A program made the position numbers and the translations under genes. A stretch of 6,793 bases of DNA from an uncultured Campylobacter sp. GTDB lineage: Bacteria; Campylobacterota; Campylobacteria; Campylobacterales; Campylobacteraceae. The DNA is taken from the NCBI GenBank assembly GCA_937965895.1, contig CALCKS010000215.1, positions 1 through 6,793 on the forward strand, read 5' to 3'. This document shows positions 4,887 to 6,793 of the stretch, piece by piece (the first letter of the stretch is position 1; each line of letters starts with the position of its first letter). A model generated the notes under the pieces. It ran no database searches. It was given only the letters and a program-made list of their open reading frames with translations, and had not been told where the DNA came from.

Positions 4887-5954
4887 TCAAGCGGCTTTTT
4901 TGTGGAAAAATCCCACATAAACCGCAAAAATAAACCCTATCGCTACCGCCCATGGAGCAGCCGCCGTTATGGCGCTAGGAGAGCTAGCGAGCAAGAAGTT
5001 ATGCGCTACGGCCGCGCCAGCCGCCATACCGATGACAAAGATAACGGAGCTTAGATTGCCCGCACCCATTTGCACGAGATGTTTGCCCGGGCAGCCTTCG
5101 CTAAGGCTAAAGCAAAGCCCGGCCAGCGTCATGCTAAGGAAGTTCCAAACCACATCGTTGTGCGCGATAGGCTGACCCTCAAAGCCGAATTTATACTGTC
5201 CAAGCGCCAAATTTACGATGCTGGCAAAAACGACGATACTGATGATCCCTGTAAACATCGAGAAATCCCCTTTAAAAAGCCTACCAAACGCCCCTACGCT
5301 ACAAAATTTGCTTTTGTGCATTAGCGCGCCCACGACGACGCTAAAACCAAGCGAGATCAGGATGGGAGCGTGCATGGAGCCAGGGCCCTTTGCAGAGGTA
5401 AAAAGCGCGCCGTTTTCGCCGAGCTTTAGCCCTAGAGCCAGCGCTGCAAGCAGCAAAATACCGATAACCGTCGGCAAAACGCCTATCGCGGCCTGGGTTT
5501 TAGTCTCACTCGTCAGGCCGTAGCCGAGCCTTTTGAAAAATACGCCCGCGCACACGCCCGCAAAAATACCGACGACTCCAGCAACCGCCGTCATATCGCC
5601 GCCGCCCAGACGCAAAAACGCCCTCCACGGGCAGCCCAAAAACACTAGGCAGCCGATCATCGCGAAAAATCCTAGAAAAAAGCGCACGAAAGGCGACGAG
5701 CCCGTGGTTGCGCTAAACTCCTTCGTCCAAAGCACGCTAGCTAAGAAGCCGCCCAAAATAAGCCCGATAATCTCCGGGCGCACGTACTGCACGACTCCCG
5801 CGCGATGAAAGCCGAGCGCTCCCGCCGTATCGCGTAAAAAGCAAGCCGCGCAAACGCCCATGTTGCCGGGGTTGCCGAAATACACAAGTAGCGCGCCTAA
5901 AGCGCCAAGCGCCGCACCTGAAACGATAAACCATTTTGAATTTGAAAAATTCAT
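4887..5954 (-). CDS. yedE: YedE/YeeE-family selenium-related membrane transporter
   Basis: This polytopic inner-membrane protein of 355 residues belongs to the YeeE/YedE (thiosulfate/selenium transporter) family; the subgroup beside selD and yedF is thought to import a selenium species. There are about nine or ten hydrophobic segments. The protein is an internal duplication: VCAACFLRD (34-42) corresponds to KSKFCSVGAFGR (214-225), and GCPWRAFLRLGGGD (107-120) corresponds to GCPGKHLVQMGAGN (287-300). Cys35, Cys38, Cys108, Cys218 and Cys288 are the conserved positions; in structurally known YeeE such cysteines line the path and relay thiosulfate. AAAGGA lies six bases before the ATG at 5954. 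C. jejuni FdhT (Cj1500), a YedE-like protein, is needed for selenium-dependent formate dehydrogenase, and this is the probable counterpart. The substrate is inferred from family and context. Confidence 0.92.
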   Translation of the reverse strand: MNFSNSKWFIVSGAALGALGALLVYFGNPGNMGVCAACFLRDTAGALGFHRAGVVQYVRPEIIGLILGGFLASVLWTKEFSATTGSSPFVRFFLGFFAMIGCLVFLGCPWRAFLRLGGGDMTAVAGVVGIFAGVCAGVFFKRLGYGLTSETKTQAAIGVLPTVIGILLLAALALGLKLGENGALFTSAKGPGSMHAPILISLGFSVVVGALMHKSKFCSVGAFGRLFKGDFSMFTGIISIVVFASIVNLALGQYKFGFEGQPIAHNDVVWNFLSMTLAGLCFSLSEGCPGKHLVQMGAGNLSSVIFVIGMAAGAAVAHNFLLASSPSAITAAAPWAVAIGFIFAVYVGFFHKKAA

Positions 5955-6000
5955 GAAGTGTCCTTTAAAAAGGTAAAATCGACCCGATTTCTTAAGCGTT

Positions 6001-6006
6001 ATTTTA
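6001..6006 (-). promoter_or_regulatory. Candidate -10 box of the yedE promoter
   Basis: TAAAAT on the minus strand (ACCAGTAAAATAAC) follows a T-rich tract (TTTTTTATTTT) and would give a leader of about 40 bases. A second candidate is TATATT at 6066-6071, directly beside the inverted repeat at 6072-6096. I cannot decide between them from sequence. Confidence 0.42.
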
Positions 6007-6071
6007 CTGGTGTTAAAATAAAAAATTAATAAAATTTGCTTGTGATTTAATCAAATTTAAAAGGGAATATA

Positions 6072-6096
6072 AAATTTAACTTAAGCAGTTAAATTT
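6072..6096. repeat. Perfect 10-5-10 inverted repeat upstream of yedE, possible operator
   Basis: AAATTTAACT (6072-6081) and AGTTAAATTT (6087-6096) are exact reverse complements around TAAGC. A further half-site-like GTTAAATTTACA occurs at 6088-6099 and again at 6131-6142. The site lies about 65 bases upstream of one candidate -10 box and abuts another, so it could bind a regulator of yedE. AAATTT is common in this genome's spacers, which weakens the case, but the perfect 20-base symmetry is unusual. Confidence 0.5.
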
Positions 6097-6205
6097 ACAT
6101 AAATATTAAACGTATTTAAAATTTGTAGATGTTAAATTTACAGCAGTGCAGACAGCTCAAAATATGCCAAAAACAACCACAAAAAGCAGCTATTTTTTTG
6201 ATTGT

Positions 6206-6230
6206 AAAAAAGGACGGCCAAATTTAGCCG
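6206..6230 (-). terminator. Rho-independent terminator of the flotillin-family gene
   Basis: On the minus strand CGGCTA pairs with TGGCCG (one U-G pair) around AATT (6215-6230), followed by TCC and a T6 run (6206-6211). It lies about 60 bases past the stop codon at 6290. Confidence 0.68.
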
Positions 6231-6289
6231 GCTTTACCGCGCTAGTGTGCCGCCCATTTACACAACTTTAATCAAATTTGAGGCTAGAT

Positions 6290-6793
6290 TTACTTTTTCT
6301 TGCCGTCTTTTTGTTCGCTTGCAGCATTAAATTTCTCAGTCTCTTTTGCGCTAAAATTTGACGCGTCTTTAGCTTTTTCGCAACCGTCTATCAAAGGCGA
6401 GGCGATATTTTGTATCCCGCCGTTTAGATCGATACCCACTTGTTTCATTAGATCTTCTATTATGGGCGCATTTACTTTATAGTTTAAAGACGCGTTTACG
6501 ATTTGATCGGAGAGAGACGCACCCGCGTTGCTAACGCCGCCGTTTGTATTTGAGCCGATTCCGCCCTGATTTGCGCCGCCAAGGCCCGCCATTTGCACGA
6601 TTTTGATAGAGTCGATTTTCTCCGCCGGTTTTACGACCTGGGCGATGATTTGCGGCATAAACTCTATCAAAGCAAGCTTAAATCTATTTTCCAAAATCGC
6701 CGCTGAGACGATGTTTTCGGCGTTATTTATCTCGGTTTTACCCTTAGCCTCGACCTCGTAGTTTAGCCTGTTGGCTTCAGCCGTTATCTTTAT
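6290..6793 (-). CDS. Flotillin-family (SPFH/YqiK-like) protein, C-terminal part only
   Basis: The minus-strand frame is open to the right edge; 167 residues are visible and the N-terminal membrane anchor and SPFH domain are outside. The visible part begins in the alanine/glutamate-rich coiled coil (ITAEANRLNYEVEAKGKTEI), continues with the flotillin C-terminal block VVKPAEKIDSIKIVQMAGL, then a Gly/Asn-rich linker (about residues 86-110), and NYKVNAPIIEDLMKQVGIDL, which resembles the C-terminal region of E. coli YqiK and B. subtilis FloT. It ends in a charged lysine tail (KDGKKK). Flotillins are membrane scaffold proteins that oligomerise in microdomains. A TTG at 6694 could be taken for a start but lies inside the coiled-coil domain. 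There is no evident functional tie to the selenium and molybdenum genes. Confidence 0.82.
   Translation of the reverse strand: MKITAEANRLNYEVEAKGKTEINNAENIVSAAILENRFKLALIEFMPQIIAQVVKPAEKIDSIKIVQMAGLGGANQGGIGSNTNGGVSNAGASLSDQIVNASLNYKVNAPIIEDLMKQVGIDLNGGIQNIASPLIDGCEKAKDASNFSAKETEKFNAASEQKDGKKK

Larger units (their letters stand above)
5955..6205. other. AT-rich regulatory spacer upstream of yedE, no gene seen
   Basis: This stretch is very AT-rich and has no coding frame of note on either strand. It carries the yedE ribosome binding site (AAAGGA, 5961-5966), the two candidate promoters and the inverted repeat described separately. The distance from the flotillin gene terminator is long enough for independent control of yedE. 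Confidence 0.55.

Noticed and set aside
5070..5808. Several plus-strand frames opposite yedE
   Set aside because: They are antisense shadows of the GC-rich yedE gene, with low-complexity Pro/Lys/Ala content.

Overview
The window looks like a chromosomal segment of an Epsilonproteobacterium, most likely a Campylobacter of the showae/rectus/curvus/concisus type. The clues are protein sequences typical of that genus, AT-rich spacers full of the hexamer AAATTT, T-rich stretches ahead of TAAAAT/TATAAT -10 boxes, and coding regions richer in GC than those of C. jejuni. The species is an inference.

Layout. On the minus strand, 1-500 is the N-terminal two-thirds or so of selD (selenide, water dikinase). 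Its open frame is interrupted by one in-frame TGA at 450-452, which sits exactly at the catalytic Cys/Sec position and is followed by a compact SECIS-like hairpin, so SelD is itself a selenoprotein. yedF (497-1096) lies immediately upstream and overlaps selD by ATGA. A strong intrinsic terminator (1207-1236) separates this pair from fdhC (1237-2184, formate dehydrogenase cytochrome b subunit), which has its own promoter. About 440 bases without a gene follow, then nspC (2629-3768, carboxynorspermidine decarboxylase). nspC is divergent from moaD-moaE (3860-4517, plus strand, molybdopterin synthase). A spacer of about 370 bases holds the moaE terminator and a long inverted repeat, then comes yedE (4887-5954, minus strand, selenium-related membrane transporter). 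The next spacer carries a perfect 10-5-10 inverted repeat and a terminator, and the window ends inside a flotillin-family gene (6290-6793, minus strand, C-terminal part only).

How the genes fit together. Five of the eight genes serve the cofactors of a Mo/W- and Se-dependent formate dehydrogenase: YedE probably brings in a selenium species, YedF probably handles sulfur or selenium as a persulfide/perselenide, SelD makes selenophosphate, and MoaD/MoaE make molybdopterin. FdhC is the membrane cytochrome b that passes formate electrons to the quinone pool. The catalytic subunits (fdhA, fdhB), fdhD, and selA/selB/selC are not in the window. From memory, C. jejuni keeps nspC, moaDE, fdhABCD, selD and a YedE-like gene (fdhT) in one broad neighbourhood, so this looks like a rearranged version of a conserved locus. 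nspC (polyamine synthesis) and the flotillin gene have no obvious link to the theme.

The most notable feature is the UGA-containing selD, which a standard ORF call would truncate or miss. I see no evidence of a wholly new system; the unexplained signals are the inverted repeats near yedE and yedF, and a decayed-looking reading frame between moaE and yedE.
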